A stretch of DNA of 64,000 nt, taken from Daejeonella sp. (GTDB lineage Bacteria; Bacteroidota; Bacteroidia; Sphingobacteriales; Sphingobacteriaceae). A program made the position numbers and the translations under genes. Positions 43,421-53,087 of this stretch are shown here, piece by piece. Position 1 is the stretch's first letter, and every line of letters begins with the position of its first letter. The stretch covers positions 124,001 to 188,000 of the forward strand of contig NZ_JAUYSS010000032.1 in NCBI RefSeq assembly GCF_030695525.1, in the 5' to 3' direction. The notes beneath the pieces are model-generated. The model searched no databases. It was not told where the DNA came from and worked only from the letters and a program-made list of their open reading frames with translations.

Positions 43421-46039
43421 TTAAAAGTTGTTCCAGGCATCTCTGCGTTTGCTGAGCTTAAGATCCTGGAGGATTGAAGCTTTAACTCTCAAATCAACGC
43501 TGTAAAATTTAAAATTTCCAATTGGAGACCATCTGAATGAAAGATCCCAGCAATGGAGGTCACGATAGATAGAAAATTGGGTTAAACTAAGTTTATTTGA
43601 CTGAAAATCGTAACCGGACGTGTACTGAACCTTCCATTTCGGAGTAACATTAAAATCTCCGAATACGTTAAGTGTATTTGATATGCTTGATTGGAGTCCA
43701 TTAACTGAATAATTAAAACTATAGGCTGCACTGACATTCCATGGGATATTAAAATCAACAAATGCATTTGGATCCCTGCTAATGGCATTTAACTCTTCCT
43801 GCTGTTGTGAAGAGAGGTTTTGCTTTGACTTATCGATCTGATTTAAATTTTGATTTCTGTTTTTGGCAGCATTTGAGTTAAAGCTAAAATCAGTTGATAA
43901 TCCAAAATTGGTTAATCTGGAGAGTTTTCCAGATTTTAGTGCGAAGTCATCGATTCTGTTACCATCCTTATCAATTGCATAAGGATCAAGGGTTCCATAG
44001 AAATTAATCCCTATTTTTTCTTTGAAAAAGGCTGTTCTGCCTGAAAAGCCGATAGTAGAAAGTTTGAAGATTTCAGCAGCAAAGTTATAATTTCCCGAAA
44101 AAGTTAGACTTTGCAGGATCGGGATATTAACGGAATTCTTGGAAGAGTCTGCGGTAGACTTAACCTTTGCCTCAATATTATTATCAAAACTAAAGCCAAT
44201 TCCGGCTACCTTGCCAGCTGATGGTGAACCAAAAACAGCATTATCATAAATTGAATACCTCGTTTTTATTAAAGATGTATCTCCCTGCAGATTGCGAAAA
44301 TAGCCATAGCGGTCAGCGCCGAAATCGGGACGGTAGTTAAAATTGACTGAAGGGGTCATTATATGCCTTAATGCAATTAAATTCCCCTTTTTAAAATTGA
44401 ATTTGCCGTATAGCTTAGTTGCTAATCCTGTATTTACATTATAATCATAAACTCTGCTGAATCCTTGAATGGTATCGGTAAGTGGTGTAAAGCCTGAGGC
44501 AACCGGAGCAAGCCTTTTTCGGATGGTTTGCAAATACCATTTTTCACTGTATTGCATCCCGGAATTGAATTGAAAGTATTTCAGGATATTCAGGGATAAA
44601 TTGATCGGGATATCATGCTGTATGCCATTTCTAAAATCTCTTAATGATTCTTTTTTAAAGAGATCATATTCTTTTGTATTGATTGAATTGCTTCCCTGCA
44701 TACTGTATCCAACACTCAACCTTTGATACCATTTTTGTTCTCCTGCCCTGTCCTTTGAATCAAATGGATTCAGGGTTGTCATATTTAAACTAAAGCGGGG
44801 AAGATCCAGGAATACTGTCTGTTGTTCGATATCCTGTGAATGTGAAAGACTGGATGAAAAGTTAAACAGACCATTTCCGAAAACCTTACCATAACTGATA
44901 CTTGATGAAAGGGTATTTCTTGCTATTTCGGTAGGGTTATAGGTACCAGCCGCACCGGTATTTTGAAAATATGATCCTGTTCCTGCATTCACTGATGCAC
45001 TGAATGTTGTACCCGGATTTGCCAGCGGACTTTGCGAATGACTCCACGTTAAGTTAAAATCTTTATTGGGTGTTTTATAGGATGGTGTACCTTCAATACC
45101 ATTTTTTGTTGAAGCAAACCTGAAATTTAATCCCCCGTCGTATTTGTAATTTTTTCGGTATCGTGCTGCTGTTCCTAATTCATAAGATCCCTTTGAATAA
45201 AGCGTGCCTCTTGTTGAAAGGTCCCAATAATCGCTTAAACCGAGATAATACCCTAAATCACGCATAAAAAAGCCCCTGGTATCTTCTCCAAATGTTGGAA
45301 AAAGAAGCCCCCCTGACCTTTTATTGGGTTTTGGAAAAAAACCAAACGGTACACCCAATGGTAATGGTACATCCTCTATTACAAGATATGCCGGACCTGT
45401 GATAATCTGTTTATCTGTAGCAATTCCCCTGCTTATGTGAATTCCGAAATGAGGGTGTGGTAAATTACAGGTACTGTAAATTCCTCTTTTGAAGAATCCT
45501 TCATCATATTGATTCTTCTTAAATTGCTGTGCCTGAAGAAAGCCGCCTTCAACATCAGTAAAAACGCCGTAAGACTTCCCCTTTTTGGTTTTATAATTAA
45601 AAAACAGTGAATCTGTACTTAATGGTGGTTCTGCACCTTGCATAACCAATGGTTTTCCGATGTATCTTTTATTTACAGGGTTGACCCTGCCTTTAGCAAA
45701 AATGCTGTTGTTTTTCTGATCAAGGCGGATATAGTCGGCTTCAATTTCAAAATCTTCATACTTTACATGGGCTTTTCCATACAAAAAGACTATATTGTTG
45801 ATCATATCGAAGTTTGTTGAATCTACAGCCCCATAGATTACCTTAGATGTTAATGATCCTGAACTATTTATTTTTTTTGTTACAGTATCTATTTTTGAGC
45901 TTGATGAAGGCAATGTTGTATCTGGGGAAGCGTTATCAGATCGCAGAACAGATTGCTGAGCATAAACCGACCCATTCATGGAAACAGCAAATAGTATAGC
46001 TGCAAAAAAATAGATAAAAATGGATCTAATAAATTTCAA
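43421..46039 (-). CDS. lptD: LPS-assembly protein LptD-like
   Basis: An 872-residue outer-membrane protein that inserts lipopolysaccharide into the outer leaflet. Signal peptide about 1-26 (FIRSIFIYFFAAILFAVSMNGSVYAQ), an OstA/LptA-like N-terminal domain (DMINNIVFLYGKAHVKYEDFEIEADYIRLD) and a large beta-barrel. The frame has no upstream ATG (a TAG lies five codons before), so TTG 46039 is the start. This matches the Bacteroidota form, divergent from enterobacterial LptD. Divergent from the amidase gene. Confidence 0.9.
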   Translation of the reverse strand: MKFIRSIFIYFFAAILFAVSMNGSVYAQQSVLRSDNASPDTTLPSSSSKIDTVTKKINSSGSLTSKVIYGAVDSTNFDMINNIVFLYGKAHVKYEDFEIEADYIRLDQKNNSIFAKGRVNPVNKRYIGKPLVMQGAEPPLSTDSLFFNYKTKKGKSYGVFTDVEGGFLQAQQFKKNQYDEGFFKRGIYSTCNLPHPHFGIHISRGIATDKQIITGPAYLVIEDVPLPLGVPFGFFPKPNKRSGGLLFPTFGEDTRGFFMRDLGYYLGLSDYWDLSTRGTLYSKGSYELGTAARYRKNYKYDGGLNFRFASTKNGIEGTPSYKTPNKDFNLTWSHSQSPLANPGTTFSASVNAGTGSYFQNTGAAGTYNPTEIARNTLSSSISYGKVFGNGLFNFSSSLSHSQDIEQQTVFLDLPRFSLNMTTLNPFDSKDRAGEQKWYQRLSVGYSMQGSNSINTKEYDLFKKESLRDFRNGIQHDIPINLSLNILKYFQFNSGMQYSEKWYLQTIRKRLAPVASGFTPLTDTIQGFSRVYDYNVNTGLATKLYGKFNFKKGNLIALRHIMTPSVNFNYRPDFGADRYGYFRNLQGDTSLIKTRYSIYDNAVFGSPSAGKVAGIGFSFDNNIEAKVKSTADSSKNSVNIPILQSLTFSGNYNFAAEIFKLSTIGFSGRTAFFKEKIGINFYGTLDPYAIDKDGNRIDDFALKSGKLSRLTNFGLSTDFSFNSNAAKNRNQNLNQIDKSKQNLSSQQQEELNAISRDPNAFVDFNIPWNVSAAYSFNYSVNGLQSSISNTLNVFGDFNVTPKWKVQYTSGYDFQSNKLSLTQFSIYRDLHCWDLSFRWSPIGNFKFYSVDLRVKASILQDLKLSKRRDAWNNF

Positions 46040-46055
46040 ATTCGATGATGAATAC

Positions 46056-46063
46056 TATTTTTG
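46056..46063 (+). promoter_or_regulatory. -7 type promoter box of the amidase
   Basis: TATTTTTG, an exact TAnnTTTG, 17 bases before the ATG at 46081. It lies inside the upstream in-frame extension, which supports choosing 46081. No obvious TTG at the right spacing. Confidence 0.45.
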
Positions 46064-46080
46064 CAATGATAGATAATAAT

Positions 46081-46962
46081 ATGCGTCCAAAATTAATCAA
46101 AAATATAGCATTGATAAGATACATTTACGTAATACTGGCTGTCCTTATTGCCTCAGGTCAATTTTCTTTTGCTAATTCTCTCAGTGATACACCCTATCGT
46201 ATTAAAACCATTGTTCTTGATGCAGGGCATGGTGGTCATGATGGTGCAACTAAGGGGGTATTTTCGAGGGAAAAAGATATTGCACTCCAAGTAACACTTC
46301 GTTTGGGAAAAGCAATTGAGGAAAATTTAAAAGACGTTAAAGTAATATATACGCGTACATCTGATGTTTTTGTTCCGCTTTATGAACGAATTGGTATAGC
46401 TAATCGAAATAAAGCAGATTTGTTCATTTCCATTCACTGTAATTCAATGCCAATAAAAAAAGTAATCAGTGGTTACCGGAAGGACAGTCGTGGTCGCCGA
46501 ATTCCTATTTATAAGACAGTGCAAAGTACATCTACAAAGGGGGTAGAAACTTTTGTTTCAGGTTTTGGACGCCTGGATGAACAGGATGTTGTTATGCGTG
46601 AAAATGAATCCATCCTGCTCGAGAAAGATTATAAGGACAATTATGAGGGTTATGATCCAAAAGATCCTGAAAGTATAATTCTATTATCTTTGATGAAAAA
46701 TGCCTTCAGGGAACAAAGTATAAAGTTGGCATCTTTTATGCAGGATGAATATATTCTTAGTGGTAGAATTGACAGAGGCGTTAAAGAACAAAGTCTGGCA
46801 GTTTTAGCCAAAGCGGGAATGCCGGCAGTTCTGACAGAAATTGGTTTTGTTTCAAATCCTGAAGAAGAGGAATATATGAATTCTGAATCAGGACAAAATG
46901 AAATCGTTGGAAATTTATTGAAAGCGATTCAGACCTATAAAAAACAAGCTGAGCTTGAATGA
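46081..46962 (+). CDS. N-acetylmuramoyl-L-alanine amidase, AmiA/B/C type
   Basis: A 293-residue zinc amidase that cleaves the peptide from peptidoglycan during cell separation. The N-terminal signal is about residues 1-30. Zinc ligands: His in VLDAGHGGHDGATKG, Glu in FSREKDIALQ, His in SIHCNSM, with the catalytic Glu in TEIGFVSNPEEE. I take ATG 46081 because the longer start at 46045 would overlap the promoter box at 46056-46063. The 60-residue insertion between the second and third motifs is longer than in E. coli but usual in Bacteroidota. Confidence 0.93.
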   Translation: MRPKLIKNIALIRYIYVILAVLIASGQFSFANSLSDTPYRIKTIVLDAGHGGHDGATKGVFSREKDIALQVTLRLGKAIEENLKDVKVIYTRTSDVFVPLYERIGIANRNKADLFISIHCNSMPIKKVISGYRKDSRGRRIPIYKTVQSTSTKGVETFVSGFGRLDEQDVVMRENESILLEKDYKDNYEGYDPKDPESIILLSLMKNAFREQSIKLASFMQDEYILSGRIDRGVKEQSLAVLAKAGMPAVLTEIGFVSNPEEEEYMNSESGQNEIVGNLLKAIQTYKKQAELE

Positions 46963-47050
46963 TTAATTGCAAAATAGGTATATTCAAATGATTGTCACAG
47001 AATATTATAATCCTGGTAAAAATGAATCCAGATAAAACAATAAAATATTA

Positions 47051-47995
47051 ATGAAAATTACAAACGAAACCAAAGTAGGTGTATTGGCTGCAGTTGCCAT
47101 AACAGTATTAATTGTAGGTTATAGCTTTCTTAAAGGCAACGATGTATTTTCACGAGAGAATGAATTTTATGCCATTTATACAAGGGTTGACGGTTTGACT
47201 GTTTCAAAGCCGGTATTGGTAAATGGATACCAGATTGGACGGGTCTCTAATTTAACCTTACAGCCTGATGGACAAATACTTGTTCAGTTTAAAGTTGACC
47301 CTGAATATGCGATTCCCAAAAATACCATAGCCAAGTTAGAAAGTACTGATCTTCTTGGGGGTAAAGCAATTGTTTTTGAACTAGGGACTGGTAGTGATTT
47401 TGCTGCAGATGGGGATACTCTAAACGCCAATGTTAAAAGGGATTTGATGGATCAGGTTGAGCCTGTTCAAAAGAAAGCTGAACAAATCATTGCCAGAATG
47501 GATTCGGTCTTAACTTCTGTAAATAATACCCTGAATCCGGAATTTCAACGGAATTTCGACCGGAGCTTTGCAAGTATTGCAAGTACTCTGGAGACATTGG
47601 AGAAAACCACACGGACAGTTGATGGCCTTGTCAGCAATCAAAGTTCGAAAATATCGGGCATTATGACCAATCTTGAATCCATTTCGGCTAATTTTAAGAA
47701 TAACAATTCAAAAATTACTGCTATTGTTAGCAATTTCGAAAAGGTATCTGATGAAGTAGCAAAAGCAAATTTTGCACAAACCATTACTGAAGCCAATAAA
47801 GCAGTGGCTGATCTTCAGACCGTAATAAATAAGGTAAATTCAGGAAACGGTACATTGGGACAACTGATCAATGATGAGCGGATGTACAATAACCTTACTA
47901 ACGCTGCTGCAAACCTGGATAATCTAATGATCGACCTTAAAGCAAACCCAAAACGTTATGTGAGCTTTTCAGTTTTTGGCGGGAAGAAAGATTAA
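47051..47995 (+). CDS. MCE/MlaD-type lipid-transport protein
   Basis: A 314-residue single-pass protein. N-terminal anchor VGVLAAVAITVLIVGYSFL, then one MCE domain about residues 38-115 (YTRVDGLTVSKPVLVNGYQIGRVSNL, VDPEYAIPKNTIAKLESTDLLGGKAIVFELG), then a long helical tail. MlaD binds lipid substrate for a MlaFED-type ABC transporter; the partner ATPase and permease are not in this window. Transcribed after the amidase with an 88-base gap. Convergent with rnz. Confidence 0.92.
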   Translation: MKITNETKVGVLAAVAITVLIVGYSFLKGNDVFSRENEFYAIYTRVDGLTVSKPVLVNGYQIGRVSNLTLQPDGQILVQFKVDPEYAIPKNTIAKLESTDLLGGKAIVFELGTGSDFAADGDTLNANVKRDLMDQVEPVQKKAEQIIARMDSVLTSVNNTLNPEFQRNFDRSFASIASTLETLEKTTRTVDGLVSNQSSKISGIMTNLESISANFKNNNSKITAIVSNFEKVSDEVAKANFAQTITEANKAVADLQTVINKVNSGNGTLGQLINDERMYNNLTNAAANLDNLMIDLKANPKRYVSFSVFGGKKD

Positions 47996-47996
47996 T

Positions 47997-48908
47997 CTAG
48001 ATTTGGAAAGTTTGCCCTTCAACTGCGAGTGAAGTTTCAGGAAATATGCTTTTTGCTTCCTCCAGTAAAGGTTCAAGCTCCCGATACCGGGCCGAAAAAT
48101 GACCTACCAGCAGTTTTTTTACATTTGCTTTCATGGCAATTTCCCCAGCCTGCAAAGCTGTAGTATGAAAGGTTTCCTCCGCCCTTTCGAGCATATCATT
48201 CATAAAAGTTGCTTCATGATATAACAAATCCACATTCGAGATATATTCTAAATATTTCCAGCTACAAATTGTATCAGAGCAATAGGCATATATTTTAGGC
48301 TGATCAGCTTCTGTAGTTAATTCTTCTGAAAGATGTATATTACCTTTATTATCCGTAAAACTCTGGCCTTTTTTAATAAGAGGTATCATTTCTGAAGGAA
48401 TTGACAAATCATCAATCTTTGATTTGATCATTTTTCTCAATCTTTGTTTTTCAGCAAATAAAAACCCGGTACAAGGTATACGATGATCCAGAGGAAAGCT
48501 GTCGACCACTACATCATAACTCTCAAATATTCGGTTTCGTTTATCATCGGTAGTAGGCCTGAAATTTATCTGGTACCTGAGTGATGTCTGGGAGTGTTTA
48601 AATTGAAGATCTATTATTTCCTTTAATTCGGCTGGCCCAAAAATATCCATAGGCTTGGTACGTCCGTTTAAATGAAGGGAGGACAACAGGCCAACAAGTC
48701 CAAGGTAATGATCACCGTGTAAATGGCTGATAAAAATCTGGTCTATACGGTTAGCCTTAAGACCAAAGTTTAATAACTGATTTTGTGTGGCTTCTCCGCA
48801 ATCGATGAGAATATACTTCTCATTCACATTTAATAATTGGGCTGAAGGATTCCGGGTGAAAATCGGGGTTGAAGAACTGCTGCCCAAAATAGTTACTTCA
48901 AATTTCAT
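47997..48908 (-). CDS. rnz: Ribonuclease Z
   Basis: A 303-residue metallo-beta-lactamase-fold nuclease that trims tRNA 3' ends. The Zn motif SHLHGDHYLG gives H62, H64, D66 and H67; the long insertion (residues about 140-190) and the late GHFSARYRE segment match bacterial RNase Z, as does the length near 305. It is followed at the 3' end by mlaD (one base), with the STAS gene upstream at 21 bases. Confidence 0.95.
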   Translation of the reverse strand: MKFEVTILGSSSSTPIFTRNPSAQLLNVNEKYILIDCGEATQNQLLNFGLKANRIDQIFISHLHGDHYLGLVGLLSSLHLNGRTKPMDIFGPAELKEIIDLQFKHSQTSLRYQINFRPTTDDKRNRIFESYDVVVDSFPLDHRIPCTGFLFAEKQRLRKMIKSKIDDLSIPSEMIPLIKKGQSFTDNKGNIHLSEELTTEADQPKIYAYCSDTICSWKYLEYISNVDLLYHEATFMNDMLERAEETFHTTALQAGEIAMKANVKKLLVGHFSARYRELEPLLEEAKSIFPETSLAVEGQTFQI

Positions 48909-48929
48909 GAGCAGTTATTGACTATATTT

Positions 48930-49301
48930 TTAGTTCCTTTTCAATTCTTTTTCAATCTCCTCCATAAAAATAAGATCAATACCTTCATCGACAGATCCAA
49001 CGATATTCAGAATATTCTCAAGCTGTGAAATAGCTATTAATCTTGAAATATTTTCATTGATTCCTGTCAGAATAAAAATACCATCCGAGTTTTTACATAT
49101 TCTATGTCCTACCAATAAGCTACTCAAACCGGAAGAATCAGAATATTTAACATTAGAAAGGTCCAGAATGATATTTCGCTGACCTTCTGTATTACTAAGG
49201 ATTAGCTCAGATTTAAGCTGAGGTGAGATTAAACTGTTTAATTTATTCTCATTCAACTTGATCAAAACGTATTTTTCGTGTTTATCGACAGTGAATTTCA
49301 T
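48930..49301 (-). CDS. STAS-domain protein (anti-sigma antagonist-like)
   Basis: A 123-residue single STAS domain with the conserved phospho-acceptor region LDLSNVKYSDSSGLSSLL. Such proteins bind anti-sigma/serine-kinase partners and are switched by phosphorylation. No partner kinase is adjacent. It lies 43 bases after purC's start side and 21 bases before rnz, possibly in one transcript. Confidence 0.88.
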   Translation of the reverse strand: MKFTVDKHEKYVLIKLNENKLNSLISPQLKSELILSNTEGQRNIILDLSNVKYSDSSGLSSLLVGHRICKNSDGIFILTGINENISRLIAISQLENILNIVGSVDEGIDLIFMEEIEKELKRN

Positions 49302-49344
49302 AGTTTTAAAGTTAACTAAACAATAGTTAAATACAATATAATAA

Positions 49345-50292
49345 TTAACTCAACCTTTTAAGAGCCTCAATTATGTTTTTCTCAACTCTTTTAAGCGCAT
49401 TTGAATCGGAATGCTTAATGAATTTATCGCCAGTAATTTGTTCGTATAGTTCGATATATCTATCAGAGATTGACTTAACAAATTCAGGTGTCATTTCAGG
49501 GATCAATTGATCTTCCTTGCCTTGAAATCCATTGTCAATCAACCATTTACGCACAAACTCCTTTGATAATTGTTTTTGTGGTTCATTCTTATTCTGACGT
49601 TCTTCGTAACCTTCCTTATAAAAATAACGTGAAGAATCGGGGGTATGGATTTCATCAATAAGGTGAATTTTACCATCCGCCTTACCAAATTCATACTTGG
49701 TATCAACTAGTATTAATCCCTGATCTGAAGCCATCTCAGTTCCTCTCTGGAACAATGCACGGGTATATTTTTCAAGTTGAAGATAGTCATCTTCTGATAC
49801 AATATTTCGGCTAATGATCTCCTCTCTCGAAATATCTTCATCATGTCCTATTGATGCTTTTGTAGTAGGTGTAATAATAGGTACTGGTAATTTATCATTC
49901 TCTTTAAGTCCTCCAGGTAGTGAAACCCCGCATACAGAATGTTTCCCCGTCTGATATTCACGCCATGCATGCCCGGCAAGATAGCCTCTTATCACCATTT
50001 CCACTTTAAAGGGATCGCATATTTTACCTATGGTTACATTGGGATCAGGAATATCAAGTACCCAGTTAGGTACTATATCCTGAGTAGCAGCCAGGAATTT
50101 AGCTGCAATTTGATTCAGAACCTGACCTTTAAACGGAATAGCTTCAGGAAGTACTACATCGAATGCCGAGATTCTATCGGTAACAACCATTACCAAAAAA
50201 TTATCTTCAATGGTATAAACATCACGGACCTTACCTTTATAAAACTTGCTTTGACCCGGCAAATTAAAGTGTGTTTCTTGAATAGCACTCAT
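49345..50292 (-). CDS. purC: SAICAR synthetase
   Basis: A 315-residue ATP-dependent ligase adding aspartate to CAIR in purine synthesis. Seen: [96 protein letters not shown] and the C-terminal [15 protein letters not shown]. Length fits the long eukaryote-like form common in Bacteroidota. Starts 64 bases after the phoH gene's 3' end. Confidence 0.96.
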   Translation of the reverse strand: MSAIQETHFNLPGQSKFYKGKVRDVYTIEDNFLVMVVTDRISAFDVVLPEAIPFKGQVLNQIAAKFLAATQDIVPNWVLDIPDPNVTIGKICDPFKVEMVIRGYLAGHAWREYQTGKHSVCGVSLPGGLKENDKLPVPIITPTTKASIGHDEDISREEIISRNIVSEDDYLQLEKYTRALFQRGTEMASDQGLILVDTKYEFGKADGKIHLIDEIHTPDSSRYFYKEGYEERQNKNEPQKQLSKEFVRKWLIDNGFQGKEDQLIPEMTPEFVKSISDRYIELYEQITGDKFIKHSDSNALKRVEKNIIEALKRLS

Positions 50293-50356
50293 CTAAATGA
50301 CTTATTTATTTTAGGATGTAAAAATCAGAAAAATAAACCTAATCCCCGAAATTTAA

Positions 50357-51319
50357 TTACTGGATATCCCCGTAGGCTCTAAGAATATTTTTTACGAGTT
50401 TATGCCTGACTACATCATCCCCGTTAAGATAGATAATTTCTATGCCCTTTATATCTCCAAGAATTCTCAAAGCAGTATTAAGACCTGATTGTTGCTTTCT
50501 GGGTAAATCAATCTGAGTGACATCACCTGTGACTATAAATTTGGCGGTCGGCCCCATACGGGTCAGGAACATTTTTAATTGAAGATCAGTCGCATTTTGT
50601 GCTTCATCCAGAATGACAAAACAATTATCCAGTGTTCGGCCCCGCATAAATGCCAGTGGAGCGATCTCGATAGTCCTGTTTTCTAGAAAGACCTTAAGTT
50701 TATCAGCAGGAATCATATCGTCGAGAGCATCATAAAGCGGGCGCAGGTAAGGATCTATCTTTTCCTTAAGGTCGCCGGGAAGAAAACCCAGGTTCTCCCC
50801 TGCTTCAACTGCAGGTCTTGTTAATATAATTCGCTTTATTTCTTTGTTTTTCAAGGCTCTAACAGCCAATGCTACTGCTGTATAGGTTTTTCCTGTTCCT
50901 GCTGGTCCAATTGCGAATATGATATCATTTTTACTGATACTGTCAACCATTTTGCGCTGATTGGCAGTTCTTGCTTTAACAACTATACCGTTTGGGCCAA
51001 AAACAATCGCTTCTGCACCGGCACCACTTTTGGAACCTGTACTTTCAGAATCCTGAACAATTTGAATACTTGTACCCAGAAGCTGTTCAAGATTACTGAT
51101 GGTCAGAGTCTGGAATTTATCAATATGATTAATTATTTCCTGAAATTTTTGTGAAAACAGATCCAATTCCTTAACGTCACCCAGTACTTTTACATCGTTA
51201 CCCCTTGCTACAATCTTGATTTTTGGAAAATGCTTCTTGATTATTTCGAAATACTCATTATTTGCCCCCCATATAACAACAGGGTCAACATTATCGATGT
51301 TAAGGTTCAGTTCGTTCAA
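50357..51319 (-). CDS. PhoH family protein, single-domain form
   Basis: A 320-residue P-loop protein without a PIN domain: an N-terminal KH-like region (about 1-110), then Walker A AIGPAGTGKTYTAVALAV, RPAVEAGENLGFLPGDLKEKIDPYLRPLYDAL, AFMRGRTLDNCFVILDEAQN. It corresponds to classic PhoH/YbeZ, which works with YbeY in rRNA and ribosome quality control. The other PhoH in the window carries the PIN fusion. Divergent from the SAM-hydrolase operon. Confidence 0.93.
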   Translation of the reverse strand: MNELNLNIDNVDPVVIWGANNEYFEIIKKHFPKIKIVARGNDVKVLGDVKELDLFSQKFQEIINHIDKFQTLTISNLEQLLGTSIQIVQDSESTGSKSGAGAEAIVFGPNGIVVKARTANQRKMVDSISKNDIIFAIGPAGTGKTYTAVALAVRALKNKEIKRIILTRPAVEAGENLGFLPGDLKEKIDPYLRPLYDALDDMIPADKLKVFLENRTIEIAPLAFMRGRTLDNCFVILDEAQNATDLQLKMFLTRMGPTAKFIVTGDVTQIDLPRKQQSGLNTALRILGDIKGIEIIYLNGDDVVRHKLVKNILRAYGDIQ

Positions 51320-51423
51320 GTTGCGCTTATTTTTAGTACAGAGGGTAATTATTTGAGATTAAAATTCAATATTTGTACCGTTATTATCTATCGCAAGAAT
51401 AACAATAAATATTCACATTTTAA

Positions 51424-52203
51424 ATGGCAATAATTACTTTAACTACTGATTTAGGTTATAAAGATTTTTATCAGGCTGCCCTTAAAGGAAGTATACTTAG
51501 CCAGTTTGCAACAGCCAATATTGTGGATATTAGTCATGACATTTCAGCCTTCAATATTCCTCAGGCAGCTTTCATATTAAAAAATTCTTTTCATTATTTT
51601 CCAAAGGGAACAGTACACCTGATTGGGATAGATTCTGTATTTAACGAAAAGACAAAGTACCTGGCTCTAAAGTACCGTGATCATTATTTCATAGGTTCAG
51701 ACAATGGTATATTCTCATTGTTGTTTGATGAAGATCCTTCAGAAATTGTGGAGCTCAATATTTTGCAGGATCTAAAATACCTTCATTTCCCACTTTCAGA
51801 TATATTTCCAAAAGCAGCCAGCCATCTGGCAAAAGGAGGTAAATTACAGGATATTGGAATCCCGGTGTCAGGTATAGAAGAAAAGATGACCCTGCAGCCT
51901 GTAATCGAGAGGGATATTATCCGCGGAAGTGTGATCTATATAGACTCGTTTCAGAACATTATAACCAATATCACCAAAGAAATATTTACCAGGGTTCAGC
52001 AAAATCGTGGTTTTACGCTTTATTTTAAAAGAAATGAGTCAATCTCGCAATTAAGCTGGCACTACAATGAAGTTCCTGAAGGTGAAAAACTTTGTCTGTT
52101 CGGGATAAGTAACCATCTTGAAATAGCGATCAATAAGGGAAACGCCAGCGGATTGCTGGGACTGAATCTGAATGATATCGTCAGAATTGAATTCAAATCA
52201 TGA
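51424..52203 (+). CDS. SAM hydrolase (S-adenosylmethionine hydroxide adenosyltransferase family)
   Basis: A 259-residue protein of the DUF62 family, which splits SAM into methionine and adenosine. Seen: ITLTTDLGYKDFYQAALKG (catalytic Asp), VDISHDISAFNIPQAAFIL, GSDNGIFSLLFDEDP, VIYIDSFQNIITNI and the C-terminal NASGLLGLNLND. Fluorinase relatives need a specific loop that is not obvious here. ATGA overlap with the monooxygenase gene. It is the first of three tightly coupled genes. Confidence 0.92.
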   Translation: MAIITLTTDLGYKDFYQAALKGSILSQFATANIVDISHDISAFNIPQAAFILKNSFHYFPKGTVHLIGIDSVFNEKTKYLALKYRDHYFIGSDNGIFSLLFDEDPSEIVELNILQDLKYLHFPLSDIFPKAASHLAKGGKLQDIGIPVSGIEEKMTLQPVIERDIIRGSVIYIDSFQNIITNITKEIFTRVQQNRGFTLYFKRNESISQLSWHYNEVPEGEKLCLFGISNHLEIAINKGNASGLLGLNLNDIVRIEFKS

Positions 52204-52499
52204 TTACAAGAATAGTTAAACTGACCTTTAAGCCTGAGAGTGTGCAAGGTTTTAAAGAGATTTTTTATGCTTCCCAAAAGCAAATCCTAGCTTTTGAAGG
52301 ATGTATTCGTGTCGATCTGATGAATGACATCAATAATGAATGTACATTTTTTACGTTGAGTTACTGGACTAGTGAGGAGGATTTAGATAACTACAGATAT
52401 TCCTATCTTTTTATCAATACCTGGTCAAAAGTAAAGCCCCTGTTTTCTGAAAAAGCAGAAGCCTGGAGTTTGTCTCTCAATCAAAACAAATCAATATGA
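52200..52499 (+). CDS. Antibiotic-biosynthesis-monooxygenase (ABM) domain protein
   Basis: A 99-residue ferredoxin-like ABM fold: ITRIVKLTFKPESVQGFKEIFYASQKQILAFEGCIRVDLMND, a short domain found in quinone monooxygenases and haem-degrading proteins. Substrate unknown. It overlaps its neighbours by 4 bases on each side (ATGA), so it is translated with the SAM hydrolase and the next gene. Confidence 0.87.
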   Translation: MITRIVKLTFKPESVQGFKEIFYASQKQILAFEGCIRVDLMNDINNECTFFTLSYWTSEEDLDNYRYSYLFINTWSKVKPLFSEKAEAWSLSLNQNKSI

Positions 52500-53035
52500 A
52501 GCAAATTGGGGCAATCATTGTTCTTTTAATCATTTCAATAAGTCAGGTTAACGCACAGAATGACAGCTTAGCCTATGAAACACAACGTAAGAAAATTAAC
52601 CAGCTGCTCGATGAACGAAGCAATAGATTTGGACAATACGAAGGTAGCCTGGGAAAGCGAAGCGGAATATTTGGTTTAAAAACAAAAAAAGATATGCAAT
52701 TTTCCAATGATATTCTTCGCCAAATAGTATTGACAGACAATGATATATTTTCTGAACTTAAGATACTTCTTGATTATAAGGACCTTGAAAAAGAGCAGGT
52801 TGAGACAAGAGCCGAAACAGTTGAAGGACGCATCGATAGATTTCAGTTAACGATTACCCGACTGCAGCAGGAAAATGAAAAATTAAGGACTCAGTCAGAG
52901 AAAAACATTGCCGATTATGACAGGCTAACAAATTATTTGATTCTACTCATTATCTCTCTTATTGCATCAATATGGTATATATATAAACTGAAAAAATTAC
53001 CCAAGATTGATATGTCGTCAACAAAGAGTGCTTAA
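52496..53035 (+). CDS. Membrane-anchored coiled-coil protein, unknown
   Basis: A 179-residue protein with a signal peptide (residues about 1-21, AIIVLLIISISQVNAQ), a long charged helical/coiled-coil segment (about 85-140, VEGRIDRFQLTITRLQQENEKLRTQ) and one C-terminal transmembrane helix (NYLILLIISLIASIWYIYKL) followed by a basic tail. Predicted topology: periplasmic coil, C-terminus cytosolic. Overlaps the ABM gene by 4 bases. No recognisable domain. Confidence 0.75.
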   Translation: MKQIGAIIVLLIISISQVNAQNDSLAYETQRKKINQLLDERSNRFGQYEGSLGKRSGIFGLKTKKDMQFSNDILRQIVLTDNDIFSELKILLDYKDLEKEQVETRAETVEGRIDRFQLTITRLQQENEKLRTQSEKNIADYDRLTNYLILLIISLIASIWYIYKLKKLPKIDMSSTKSA

Positions 53036-53042
53036 ATAAAGT

Positions 53043-53050
53043 TACTTTTG
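53043..53050 (+). promoter_or_regulatory. -7 type promoter box of the ABC exporter
   Basis: TACTTTTG, exact TAnnTTTG, 37 bases before the ATG at 53088. No TTG at the usual distance. Low to moderate confidence. Confidence 0.4.
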
Positions 53051-53087
53051 GAATTCCGGTGAAAGGTGAAATTACTATTACGAAAAG

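Noticed and set aside
51424-52203. Fluorinase/chlorinase
   Set aside because: The specific insertion loop of halogenating enzymes is not evident; the generic SAM hydrolase reading is safer.
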